The position numbers and the translations under genes are program-made. Source: Pseudobdellovibrionaceae bacterium (GTDB lineage Bacteria > Bdellovibrionota > Bdellovibrionia > Bdellovibrionales > Bdellovibrionaceae). From it: DNA of 33,174 nucleotides. The notes beneath the pieces are model-generated. The model saw nothing but the letters and a program-made list of their open reading frames with translations. It did not search any database and was not told the origin of the DNA. Shown here piece by piece: positions 9,393 to 16,657 of the stretch (the first letter of the stretch is position 1; each line of letters opens with the position of its first letter). Location: assembly GCA_016785955.1 (NCBI GenBank), contig JAEUWH010000105.1:1-33174 (forward strand), in the 5' to 3' direction.

Positions 9393-10013
9393 ATGAAAAA
9401 TATTTTTTATGTTTTAAGTGTGTTCTTACTGCAGATATCTTGTTCGACTTCTAACCTTCGTGTGGAAAGTCAACCCGATGGCGCGGATGTATATGTATCT
9501 GTGAATGCGCAGACAGCAAAAAAAATCGGAGTGACCCCACTTAATATACAAGAGAATCAAATTAGCTCGGGTAATGAGCCTTTTCAATTATCGATTATCA
9601 AAGAAGGTTTTGTGACGGAACATATTTTGTCTCCGGCCACAACTTTTTCAAGAAATTTAAGTGTTCAAGTAAAGCTGCGTGAGACGAGCAGCTCGAAGCA
9701 GTCGATTAACGACGAGGTATTGCAAAAAGTGAGTTCTCAAGTAGCCTACACTCAATCATTGATTCGATCTAAAGACTATGATGCTGCGGAACGAGCGATT
9801 CTGGGAATCTTACCTCAATTTCCTAATGTAGCCACGTTTCACGAGTTACTCGGGAATGTTTACTATTTAAAAAAAGATCTTCAGCGTGCGCACACATCAT
9901 ATAAACGGGCGTTGGATTTGAATCCGTCGAATACAGACACGGTCAGAATGATTCAGAGAATTGAAGGCGTTCGATCTGATTTACGTTCGCCATCCTCGTT
10001 CGGAGGTCGGTAA
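9393..10013 (+). CDS. PEGA-domain and TPR lipoprotein
   Basis: This is a 206-residue predicted lipoprotein (signal ending LQISC, Cys17). Residues about 22-100 form a PEGA-type domain: LRVESQPDGADVYV at its start and KEGF before the final strands are the usual PEGA signposts. Residues about 115-195 hold two TPR-like helix pairs (LLGNVYYLKKDLQRAHTSY, then ALDLNPSN). PEGA domains are small beta-rich domains found in envelope and surface-layer-associated proteins; TPRs bind protein partners. AAGGA sits five to eight bases before the ATG. It is the first gene of the stator/rotor operon and its stop overlaps the MotA-like start by one base, so it probably acts with the motor proteins in the periplasm, perhaps as an outer-membrane-linked bushing or pilotin. 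That role is inference. Confidence 0.8.
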   Translation: MKNIFYVLSVFLLQISCSTSNLRVESQPDGADVYVSVNAQTAKKIGVTPLNIQENQISSGNEPFQLSIIKEGFVTEHILSPATTFSRNLSVQVKLRETSSSKQSINDEVLQKVSSQVAYTQSLIRSKDYDAAERAILGILPQFPNVATFHELLGNVYYLKKDLQRAHTSYKRALDLNPSNTDTVRMIQRIEGVRSDLRSPSSFGGR

Positions 10014-10795
10014 TGAGTATCTTTCCAATTGGTATTTTAATAGCGTTAACATCATTCGTTGTCGCCATCTCACATTTAAATCAAAGCTTGATAAACTACT
10101 ACGATTTTGTCGCATTGTTTGTGGTGTTTGGTGGAACGATTGCCGTTGGGGTTGTGGTGATCCCTTGGGGAATGCGAAAAGATTTAATTCTCGGGATAAA
10201 GGATTTATTCAAAGGTCAGGGTGTTACATATAAGCAGGTTTTGTCTGATTGCCTCGGTGTTGTTAAAGAAAATCCAAGTAACTATGAAAAAGCTGGCGAA
10301 GGACTTCATACGCAAATTCTAAAAGATGGAATCGAGCTGATTCAATTGAATATGGATAAAAATAAAATTTTGGTGATCTTAGAAGAACGAGTTATTCATT
10401 ATGTAAAAAGAAGAAAAAAAATTGCTAACGCGATTAGAAGCCTAGCTAAATATCCACCGGCATTTGGATTGATGGGGACTGTTCTTGGCCTGGTCAACGT
10501 AATGCGGGGGGTATCAAGCGGTCTGGACGGTAAGCAAACGGCGTTGGAAATGGCGATTGCACTTGTCGCCACGATGTATGGTCTTATTGTAGCCAATTTA
10601 GTGCTGAATCCGGCCGGAGAGTTAATTACCAAGAGGATTGCCGAAGAAGAATCTTATGGCGAAATTGCGATTTCGGCTATTGATTTGCTTGCAGAAAAAA
10701 CGTCTCTTCTGGAGGCGCAAGAGTTGCTAAATTCATATGTGCCGGTAGAGCAAAGAATTAATATGATTGATAGCTATACTTCAGGGGCGGCTTGA
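10013..10795 (+). CDS. motA: MotA-like stator subunit
   Basis: This 260-residue protein has the four-helix layout of MotA/PomA proton- or sodium-driven stators: helices near residues 3-22 and 30-52, a long charged cytoplasmic loop, then helices near 148-168 and 180-202. The two functional prolines of MotA have counterparts: the first in YPPAFGLMGTVLGLV and the second in ANLVLNPAGEL. The basic stretch EERVIHYVKRRKK before helix 3 lies where MotA touches the rotor. Length is close to the PomA class (about 255) and shorter than E. coli MotA. The TAATG overlap with the lipoprotein gene and the TGATG junction with motB show coupled expression. In Bdellovibrio several MotAB pairs are known to feed one flagellum, so this pair could serve the flagellum, the FliFG-like rotor downstream, or both. 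Confidence 0.92.
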   Translation: MSIFPIGILIALTSFVVAISHLNQSLINYYDFVALFVVFGGTIAVGVVVIPWGMRKDLILGIKDLFKGQGVTYKQVLSDCLGVVKENPSNYEKAGEGLHTQILKDGIELIQLNMDKNKILVILEERVIHYVKRRKKIANAIRSLAKYPPAFGLMGTVLGLVNVMRGVSSGLDGKQTALEMAIALVATMYGLIVANLVLNPAGELITKRIAEEESYGEIAISAIDLLAEKTSLLEAQELLNSYVPVEQRINMIDSYTSGAA

Positions 10796-11520
10796 TGAAA
10801 GATCGTCGGTGGAAGAAAAGAGATCAAGAACATGAGGAAGTTGATAGCGAAGGTTCGTGGGCTGTCAGTTATGGTGATATGGTCACCTTGCTTCTGTCGT
10901 TTTTCATTATCTTCTTCACTACCGATCCGAAGCAGGGAACTAAACAGCGAGTGGAACTAAAAGTTTCACTTGTTGAAACTTTGAAAAATAAATCTTCGCA
11001 TAATTCTGAAACTGGCAATACGGAAATCGTCAATGCGGGTAACAACAAAGAAGAAGGCATCGATCGAAAAATATTAAAGGACTGGAATGGTGTTGCTCAC
11101 GAAAAGGGTAATCATATTATTATTGAATTTCCCTACACTTCATTTTTTAAATCGGCACAAACAGATTTAACCAAAGAAGGGCGTAAAGCCTTGTTTGATT
11201 TTGTGAAAGTCTATATGCCCTATGCCGGAAACTACAATATCGGTATTCGGGCGTATGCAGATAAAAGACGGGTTTTAAATAAAAAGAGGAAGTTTTCAGA
11301 TAATCTAGAGCTTTCTGCGCTTCGTTCAATCGCTACAATGCGCGTGCTGCAAGAGGCGGGCATTCCGTTGAACCGTATAAGAACGGGCGGTTATGGCGAG
11401 TTGATATTGACGGCTAATGAATTAATGGAAATTCCTGCAGAAAAACGAGTTCCAGCAAGTGAATACGAGTTTGCGAGAAAGATTGTCTTGGTTATTGAAC
11501 CGGATACGACGGAAATATAA
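10795..11520 (+). CDS. motB: MotB-like stator subunit
   Basis: This 241-residue protein pairs with the MotA-like subunit. The single membrane helix contains the ion-carrying aspartate, Asp28, in the classic motif SYGDMVTLLLSFF, preceded by a charged N-terminus. A plug/linker region follows, then an OmpA/MotB-type peptidoglycan-binding domain (residues about 105-235) with the family motif LELSALRSIATMRVL and RIRTGGYGE. It should anchor the stator to the cell wall and gate ion flow. I start it at the ATG at 10795, which shares its A with the upstream TGA stop; a TTG three bases earlier would add one Met. The absence of conspicuous polar Na+-type residues near Asp28 is not enough to decide between H+ and Na+. 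Confidence 0.93.
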   Translation: MKDRRWKKRDQEHEEVDSEGSWAVSYGDMVTLLLSFFIIFFTTDPKQGTKQRVELKVSLVETLKNKSSHNSETGNTEIVNAGNNKEEGIDRKILKDWNGVAHEKGNHIIIEFPYTSFFKSAQTDLTKEGRKALFDFVKVYMPYAGNYNIGIRAYADKRRVLNKKRKFSDNLELSALRSIATMRVLQEAGIPLNRIRTGGYGELILTANELMEIPAEKRVPASEYEFARKIVLVIEPDTTEI

Positions 11521-11530
11521 TGAGGTTTTT

Positions 11531-13228
11531 ATGAAAAACGGGATATTTTGGCTAGGCATGTTTGTTCTCTTTATGGGAAGTCTTGGCTTTGCTCAAAATG
11601 CAAAACATCCTCGAGTGGTTGAACTTGAAAAAACTCTTTCTAGAGAGGCGCTCGAAGTTTTAAAAGGCCGCTTTCCTGATAAACCATTTTTGGTAAATGT
11701 CAGAATTGATCCAATGATGAGGGATCGCAAATCATCATCTGGTGTTGGTGGCGAGCGCTTGCCGTACTACGAAATTTCAGAAGAAGAAGTCGTGGATGAA
11801 TGGGACGATCCGAATGTTCCCGTCTTGGCCTTAATTAATAGAGTACGAAAAATCCAAGTTAATATGTCCGTGCCGGCACAATTGTCTGATGAAGAAATTT
11901 CCGAATTGAAATCGTCGGTGATTTATAATTTGGGATTGGTCGAGGCTCGTGACTCTGTCGAGGTTAATAAAAGAAACTGGAATGCCTTTAACCTGCCTAA
12001 AGACAATTCTTTTGATTGGTCAATTTTAGGATATGGAATGGGGGCGTGGATCTTAATAATGGCAGGATTGTTGTTTATCACTTGGTTAGGAACCAATCGT
12101 CTGGCGCAATCAATTCAAGACTCGGCTATTAGCCAAAAAGGTAATGGTAATGGTGGGGGTGGTATTGTTAATGCCACGATTAATGCAACGGGTGGCAGTG
12201 GGGGCGATTCGGGAAAAGCTGCCAATTTTGGAAGTGCAGATCTGAAATTACAAGATCCTATCAAAAATCGTGAGATCATTGCGTCGGGTTTAAAGATATT
12301 AGACTCTCACCAAAATTTTCCTAACCTGGAAGATATGCTAATTTTGCAAAAAGCGGCAGAAGAGCGTCCCAATGATTTGGGAGCCTTGCTAAGTGAGTTT
12401 CCTTTTGAACTTAGACAAAGACTATTTAGTTATAGTTTTGGTGAAAAGTGGATGGAAGTGATGATTGATCCGTCGGATGTAACTTCATTTTCTTTGGAGA
12501 TTCTAAATCGCTGTCTTAAAATTCAGCGAAATGAAACGGATCGAGACTGGTTGAATTTGCTGATTTATGTTTGGCGGCTAAATAGTCATAAAAAAGAATT
12601 TTTCAATGGTATCCCGCAAGCGGATGCGTTTTCCATTCTTTTTTTTCTGCCGAAGTCCTTCGCGATAGAAGCCGCTCGCGAGTCTTTCCCTGGAGCTTGG
12701 GGGCAATTATTAGACCCTACGTTTACAGTAAAGAAATTGGGAAAAGAAAAGACGAAAGAGTATACTGAAAAAGCAATTAGAATTGCTCCTCTCCGAGACC
12801 TGGCCGTTCTAGAGAATTATAAGAACGAACGCGAACTTCTTGGTTTCTTGAAGGTGAGTGATCCGGTGGCAGAAAAGGAAATTTATTTAGCCTCAGGAGA
12901 CTCTTCAATTCTGTGGTCTATTAGGCCGCCGTTTTTTAAAGTATTTGAGCTGAACGGGGACGAGTATGATAAACTTGTCGGACGATTTAAAATCGAAGAA
13001 TGGGCCATGGCTATGTTTAACGTCGGTCGGGTTGAACGACGTGAAATCGAAAAGCGTATGAGTGATAAACAAAAATTTCGTTATTTTGAAATGTTAAAGA
13101 GCTATGACATGAAGAACCCTGCAAAATCTCGAGTGGGCGAAATTCGTGAATCTGTTGGGAAGATAATCGCCGAGATACAGGCTGAATCGGCCGGTGAATC
13201 AGCGTTAGAAACAAAGTCTGCAGCTTAG
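11531..13228 (+). CDS. FliF-C/FliG-like fusion: membrane-anchored rotor protein
   Basis: 565 residues from the ATG at 11531 (GAGG just upstream; an upstream in-frame start would overlap motB and spoil the signal peptide). In order: signal peptide ending FAQ (1-21); a periplasmic domain whose end (about 107-146) matches the last ring-building segment of FliF, e.g. NLGLVEARDSVEV against FliF AIGFNAARGDSVKI; one membrane helix (165-187); a Gly-rich linker (203-230); and a helical cytoplasmic body (258-550). Its last 80 residues align by eye with the FliG C-terminal domain of this window: VFELNGDEYDKLV with IIKIDDRGIQTLL, then AMAMFNV with LLALKTA, then KRMSDK with KNISAR. Of the FliG torque charges, K275 is Phe496, R292 is Lys513, E299 is Glu520, D300 is Met521 and R308 is probably Lys532. 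It follows motB by 10 bases. The role as rotor of the MotAB pair is inferred. Confidence 0.75.
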   Translation: MKNGIFWLGMFVLFMGSLGFAQNAKHPRVVELEKTLSREALEVLKGRFPDKPFLVNVRIDPMMRDRKSSSGVGGERLPYYEISEEEVVDEWDDPNVPVLALINRVRKIQVNMSVPAQLSDEEISELKSSVIYNLGLVEARDSVEVNKRNWNAFNLPKDNSFDWSILGYGMGAWILIMAGLLFITWLGTNRLAQSIQDSAISQKGNGNGGGGIVNATINATGGSGGDSGKAANFGSADLKLQDPIKNREIIASGLKILDSHQNFPNLEDMLILQKAAEERPNDLGALLSEFPFELRQRLFSYSFGEKWMEVMIDPSDVTSFSLEILNRCLKIQRNETDRDWLNLLIYVWRLNSHKKEFFNGIPQADAFSILFFLPKSFAIEAARESFPGAWGQLLDPTFTVKKLGKEKTKEYTEKAIRIAPLRDLAVLENYKNERELLGFLKVSDPVAEKEIYLASGDSSILWSIRPPFFKVFELNGDEYDKLVGRFKIEEWAMAMFNVGRVERREIEKRMSDKQKFRYFEMLKSYDMKNPAKSRVGEIRESVGKIIAEIQAESAGESALETKSAA

Positions 13229-13241
13229 TATTGGAAATATA

Positions 13242-13808
13242 ATGAAATCACAATTGAAATACTTAGTGAAAGTTTTCCTAATTTCGTTGGCCGTAATACC
13301 TTCTATCGGGCTGTCTAAAGCTAAGCTAGATGTACTTGGTGGTTACTTTTCACTCGAGGCAAAAACTAAAGAAAAAAGTGGCAAGGTCAACAATATAGGT
13401 TCTTACCAATTGAACTTTCGCTATGCGGTGACTCATTATTTAGAAATGGCTATTGGTTATTCACTTGTGGCTTCAAAAACATACAGTGGTGACTTTGGTT
13501 TTGGTCCGGACATTGGCTTGGTGTACTTTCCGTTTACATCGGCTAATCCAATTGAGGCCACAAGCGACAATGTTCACTTTCGCGGTTACGAGCTTTTTAA
13601 GCCGTATTTATCAGGCGCTTTTCATCAACGCCAATACCAATCCATTCAGTCGTCGTATGCTGGTTTTGGTTTTGGTGGCGGTGCTGAAATATACTGGAAG
13701 CAGAATATGTTTTTTAATACGGGAATTCGCTACTTACCACTAGGTGGCCCCGACAGTGCGATTTCAAATGAACTAGATTTGTACTTTGGAGTTACGTTCG
13801 CGTTTTAA
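13242..13808 (+). CDS. small outer-membrane beta-barrel protein
   Basis: This 188-residue protein has a signal peptide (about 1-26, ending GLSKA) followed by alternating amphipathic strands rich in Tyr, Phe and Gly (for example YAVTHYLEMAIGYSL, FGFGPDIGLVYFPF, YAGFGFGGGAEIYW), and it ends in phenylalanine, the usual BAM recognition residue. This fits an 8-stranded OmpA/OmpW-like barrel. It begins 13 bases after the FliFG-like gene and is the last gene of the operon, so the motor proteins are flanked by envelope proteins on both sides of the gene order. I cannot assign a specific pore or adhesion function. A link to the motor is inferred from the operon only. Confidence 0.78.
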   Translation: MKSQLKYLVKVFLISLAVIPSIGLSKAKLDVLGGYFSLEAKTKEKSGKVNNIGSYQLNFRYAVTHYLEMAIGYSLVASKTYSGDFGFGPDIGLVYFPFTSANPIEATSDNVHFRGYELFKPYLSGAFHQRQYQSIQSSYAGFGFGGGAEIYWKQNMFFNTGIRYLPLGGPDSAISNELDLYFGVTFAF

Positions 13809-13817
13809 TTCGCTATA

Positions 13818-13852
13818 AAGAAAAAATTGAAATTGTAGTGATTCTTTTTCTT
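13818..13852. terminator. possible bidirectional A/T-rich terminator
   Basis: AAGAAAAA (13818-13825) and TTTTTCTT (13845-13852) form an 8-bp inverted repeat between two convergent genes, with a 19-base loop. The stem is A/T-rich and weak, but the arms supply a T-run for transcripts from either side. It overlaps the last codon of the receiver gene. Confidence 0.3.
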
Positions 13853-14243
13853 AGCTGCTTTTCTTGAACAGAGACGAAAAAAAACCTGAATTGGTTGGGG
13901 CCTCTGACTTCTTGCCAAAACCTTTTTTGCTTTTCATCAAGGTATCTAAGATAATAGCTTGAAGATCCTCTATGGCAAAAGGTTTAATCAGCTGAGGTGA
14001 ATATTCAGTCTCGGCACCGGATATCGCAATCAATGGGATTCCTTTTTTGTCACATTCCATTTGTAGGGATTTGAAAGACACAATTTTGTTGCGGTAATCA
14101 CCCAGAATGATGTCACAGGAATGCCATCCATGATCTTTTAAATTGTAGTAGCTGGTGACTTGGAAATCTTTTGTTTCCATCATTTCCTTAAGTAGATCGG
14201 CTACATCCTTGTCATCTTCAAATATCGCAACTTTTAGGCTCAT
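13851..14243 (-). CDS. stand-alone CheY-like receiver protein
   Basis: This 130-residue protein has a receiver domain with all phosphorylation residues: acidic pair D10-D11 after FE, phospho-acceptor D49 in DIILGDYR, S75 in IAISG and K87 in LIKPF. The domain ends near residue 107 and a Lys/Ser/Phe-rich tail (KKGFGKKSE to FSSLFKKSS) follows with no output domain. Single-domain receivers act by protein contact, for example on flagellar switches or kinases. It lies alone and convergent to the MotAB operon, so no cognate kinase is evident. A GGGAG ribosome site precedes the ATG on the minus strand. Confidence 0.9.
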   Translation of the reverse strand: MSLKVAIFEDDKDVADLLKEMMETKDFQVTSYYNLKDHGWHSCDIILGDYRNKIVSFKSLQMECDKKGIPLIAISGAETEYSPQLIKPFAIEDLQAIILDTLMKSKKGFGKKSEAPTNSGFFSSLFKKSS

Positions 14244-14258
14244 GATAATCTCCCGTGC

Positions 14259-14264
14259 TATAAT
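14259..14264 (+). promoter_or_regulatory. extended -10 like element (TGnTATAAT)
   Basis: TGCTATAAT at 14256-14264 is a perfect extended -10 box pointing right. It lies just upstream of the receiver gene's start on the other strand and about 175 bases before the start of the Cys-rich lipoprotein. No good -35 is seen, which extended -10 promoters do not require. Transcription from it would give a long leader, or antisense-free upstream RNA, ahead of the lipoprotein gene. A closer alternative is TTGAGA (14391-14396), 16 bases, TATCCT (14413-14418). Confidence 0.3.
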
Positions 14265-14330
14265 GAAAGATCGGAGTATTTATTGAATCTCTAAATCAAA
14301 AATTTATGAGGTCTTGTGTGTCAAATTAAG

Positions 14331-14343
14331 ACATGCGACATGT
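14331..14343. promoter_or_regulatory. operator-like dyad ACATG-CGA-CATGT
   Basis: A perfect 5-bp dyad with a 3-base centre lies midway between two divergent genes (the receiver protein and the Cys-rich lipoprotein). A second weaker inverted pair, GTCTT (14311-14315) and AAGAC (14328-14332), overlaps its left side. These may be an operator for the divergent pair, but chance dyads of this size are common in A/T-rich DNA. Confidence 0.2.
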
Positions 14344-14438
14344 TTAGATATCTTCGATGTTCTGCTCTGAGACTGTCTCGGAAGTAAATTTTGAGATTGG
14401 TTAAAGATAGGCTATCCTAGACTATAGTGGAGTATGTG

Positions 14439-15053
14439 TTGAAACCTAATACCATTGCTAAAATCATTCTACTTTCCTTTTCTAGTATTATTTTAATAGG
14501 TACATTTCAAAATTGTGCTCAATCGTCAGGAGAAGTGGCCTTTACTCCGTCTGTTTCGGGATCATATGGCGGTGAGCCTTCTAGTTATATGGACAAGGTT
14601 GATAACGTCGATTTAAGTAAAGCAGACTATATAGATATCTCGCTAAGATCACTATATGCCGAATCGGATGCGGTTTATCGGTCGGTTAAGGAATATCAAA
14701 ATTTAAAAATTAATCTTGCGAATGGCGAGATGAGATACGTCGACCCGGAAGGCCATCCAATTAATTCAACTCGTCTATGTTTAAAGCCTCAAGAGCTTGG
14801 CGAATTAAAAGCTATTTTAGAAGGATCTCGAGTATGTCAGCCGAGTGTTCCTGGAGACCGAGAAGATGTGGTGTGTACTCAGGTTTACAAATTTCCATTT
14901 GCATGGCTACAATATGCCAATGGCGATAAAATTAAACTTGGCGAAGTCAATGGCTGCGCACGTAGTTTGGATTTATGTGAAGAGCACAAGCAAGTGTTCA
15001 ATGGATTTGTTGCCTATATTCGGAATCATATCGATAGCCGTAAATGTCTGTAG
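14439..15053 (+). CDS. Cys-rich lipoprotein with FQNC lipobox
   Basis: I do not recognise a functional family. I start it at TTG 14439 because a GGAG lies six bases upstream; GTG codons at 14427 and 14436 are in frame but badly spaced. The 204-residue product has a hydrophobic leader ending GTFQNC (Cys26), a lipobox variant I associate with Bdellovibrio lipoproteins but which does not fit the usual L-A/S-G/A-C rule. The mature part holds six more cysteines (LCLK, RVCQ, VVCT, NGCA, LCEE, KCL), which suggests three disulfides in a compact periplasmic or surface domain. It stands alone between convergent and divergent neighbours. A weak TTGAGA/TATCCT promoter just upstream fits the start choice. 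Confidence 0.68.
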   Translation: MKPNTIAKIILLSFSSIILIGTFQNCAQSSGEVAFTPSVSGSYGGEPSSYMDKVDNVDLSKADYIDISLRSLYAESDAVYRSVKEYQNLKINLANGEMRYVDPEGHPINSTRLCLKPQELGELKAILEGSRVCQPSVPGDREDVVCTQVYKFPFAWLQYANGDKIKLGEVNGCARSLDLCEEHKQVFNGFVAYIRNHIDSRKCL

Positions 15054-15121
15054 TCCGTTTTGCAACCATCTCTGATGCTTTTTCAACAGCACCAGAGGCG
15101 GGGGACTGACCGTGGACCGTT

Positions 15122-15931
15122 TTATTCTTTTTCAATGGACGTTCTGAGCAAGGATTTAACATGGTTTTTTCTTTGATTGCCGCCAACCATAGATTTTAGC
15201 TGGTCGTGCAGACTAGAATCATTGACCAAAGCACCGAGAGTGCCTTCGCCGCGATCAATTTTAGATAAAATGCTGTTCAACTTATCGATGGAGTTTTTCA
15301 TTTGCAGCGTAGGAGATTTTCCTTCCGAGAATTCAGATACTATTTTTAGAGATTTCTCGCTCATGAGTTTGAAGTCGTGGCTGGCTTTGCTCATATTGGC
15401 AAGTGTGGTGCCTAGATGGTTTTCATTATTTATTGTTTTTGTCAGCTTATAGATTTCGTTAATAATATCAAATATGCGCTCAGTTTCTTTGCCACGTTCC
15501 GCAATCACGTTAAATAGGTCCGTAGATTTAGCGATGGGTAAAATGTCCTTGTCGGCAATAGCACCGTCACGGGGGTTGCCCGGGATAATATAAATAAACT
15601 TATCACCAAGTGCTCCTTGCGTGCGGATTTCGACAGACGAACCTTTGAATACACGATTAAGATATTCACGTTCTATTTTCATATCGACGCGGAGTAGATT
15701 TTTTTCGGGAACAAACTCGATGGCCTCGATGTTTCCGATAACGACGCCGGAGAGCGATACAACACTTCCACGAGCTAGACCCTGTACATTTTCAAATTCT
15801 GCATATAGATGAGAAAAATTAGAAAATAAGGATTTATTAGCACCCAGCATAAAGATGCTTGTCATGGTTACCGCGATGCCCAGAACTAAAAATATTCCTA
15901 CTTTGATTTGATTCTTTAAGCTGGATTCCAT
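15122..15931 (-). CDS. mlaD: MlaD-like MCE-domain lipid-transport protein
   Basis: This 269-residue protein is anchored by one N-terminal helix (about 10-30) and carries a single MCE domain (about 36-118; landmarks GLARGSVVSLSGVVIGNI and GALGDKFIYIIPG). A helical C-terminal region (about 145-260) follows that is longer than in E. coli MlaD (183 residues), as is common outside the enterobacteria, where it can form a helical barrel or reach across the periplasm. MlaD hexamers bind phospholipid and couple to the MlaE/MlaF transporter. It begins three bases after the ATPase gene and is the last gene of the operon. A further minus-strand frame continues past its stop, but the SLLRTSIEKE ending is typical for the family, so I see no frameshift. 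Confidence 0.92.
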   Translation of the reverse strand: MESSLKNQIKVGIFLVLGIAVTMTSIFMLGANKSLFSNFSHLYAEFENVQGLARGSVVSLSGVVIGNIEAIEFVPEKNLLRVDMKIEREYLNRVFKGSSVEIRTQGALGDKFIYIIPGNPRDGAIADKDILPIAKSTDLFNVIAERGKETERIFDIINEIYKLTKTINNENHLGTTLANMSKASHDFKLMSEKSLKIVSEFSEGKSPTLQMKNSIDKLNSILSKIDRGEGTLGALVNDSSLHDQLKSMVGGNQRKNHVKSLLRTSIEKE

Positions 15932-15934
15932 TAT

Positions 15935-16657
15935 TTAGCCCTCTCCATCAATGAATTTTTTAACAATGCCGCTTTTGTCTTGATGAATTTCATTTAGTGA
16001 TCCTTCAAAAGCAATCCTACCATCTAGTATAAAAGACATCTTATCGCAAACGGCAAATGCCGTTGGCATATCATGCGTAACTAAAATTGAAGTAATACCC
16101 GTTGCTTTGAGTTTTAAAATATGTTCTTGAATTTTACGTGTGTTTGATGGATCTAGTCCCGCCGTGGGTTCGTCATACAAAATCCATTGCGGTTGCATCA
16201 TTAAAGCCCGTGCTAGACCAACGCGTTTCTGCATACCTCCCGATAGATTTGCAGGATACAGATTTTCCGCCATTGGTAGCCCAAATTCGTTCAGTTGCTC
16301 AGAAATCATTTTTTTTATTTCAGTTTCTGTTTTTTTTGTATGTTCTCGCAGCGGATAGGCCAAATTCTCATAGACTGTCATCGAATCAAAAAGTGCGCCG
16401 CCTTGGAAGACATAAGCCACTTTCTTTCGAATTTCGACGAGTTCATTTTCTTTGTAGCGAGTGATTTCTTCCCCATCGATATAAATTTCGCCACTATCGG
16501 GTTTTTCTAAGCCAATCAGGCTTCTCAGAATAACGCTTTTACCGACGCCTGATCCACCAATAAGCCCCATGCATTCGCCCTTACTGACAGAAAAAGTAAT
16601 ACCTTTATGTACTTCTTTTGAACCGAAAGATTTTCTAAAATTCTTTACTTCGATCAT
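15935..16657 (-). CDS. mlaF: MlaF-like ABC transporter ATPase
   Basis: This 240-residue ABC ATPase has a Walker A GGSGVGKS (residues 34-41), Q-loop in YVFQGGALFDSMTVYENL, signature LSGGMQKRVGLARAL, Walker B and catalytic Glu in ILYDEPTAGLDP, and the switch His in LVTHDM. The FQ-x-GALFDS-x-TV-x-EN segment is the usual mark of MlaF/Ttg2A enzymes. It powers movement of phospholipid between inner-membrane MlaE and periplasmic MCE protein. Its ATG overlaps the end of the permease gene by four bases (ATGA). Confidence 0.95.
   Translation of the reverse strand: MIEVKNFRKSFGSKEVHKGITFSVSKGECMGLIGGSGVGKSVILRSLIGLEKPDSGEIYIDGEEITRYKENELVEIRKKVAYVFQGGALFDSMTVYENLAYPLREHTKKTETEIKKMISEQLNEFGLPMAENLYPANLSGGMQKRVGLARALMMQPQWILYDEPTAGLDPSNTRKIQEHILKLKATGITSILVTHDMPTAFAVCDKMSFILDGRIAFEGSLNEIHQDKSGIVKKFIDGEG

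Noticed and set aside
11459-11530. longer N-terminus for the FliFG-like protein
   Set aside because: It would overlap motB by 62 bases and place 24 charged residues before an otherwise clean signal peptide; GAGG precedes the ATG at 11531.
14998-15186. minus-strand ORF continuing past the MlaD stop in another frame, suggesting a frameshifted tail
   Set aside because: MlaD already ends with a family-like SLLRTSIEKE tail; the extra frame runs into the opposite-strand lipoprotein gene and has no supported start.
16138-16464. 108-residue plus-strand ORF over the mlaF gene
   Set aside because: Shadow of a clear ABC ATPase frame.
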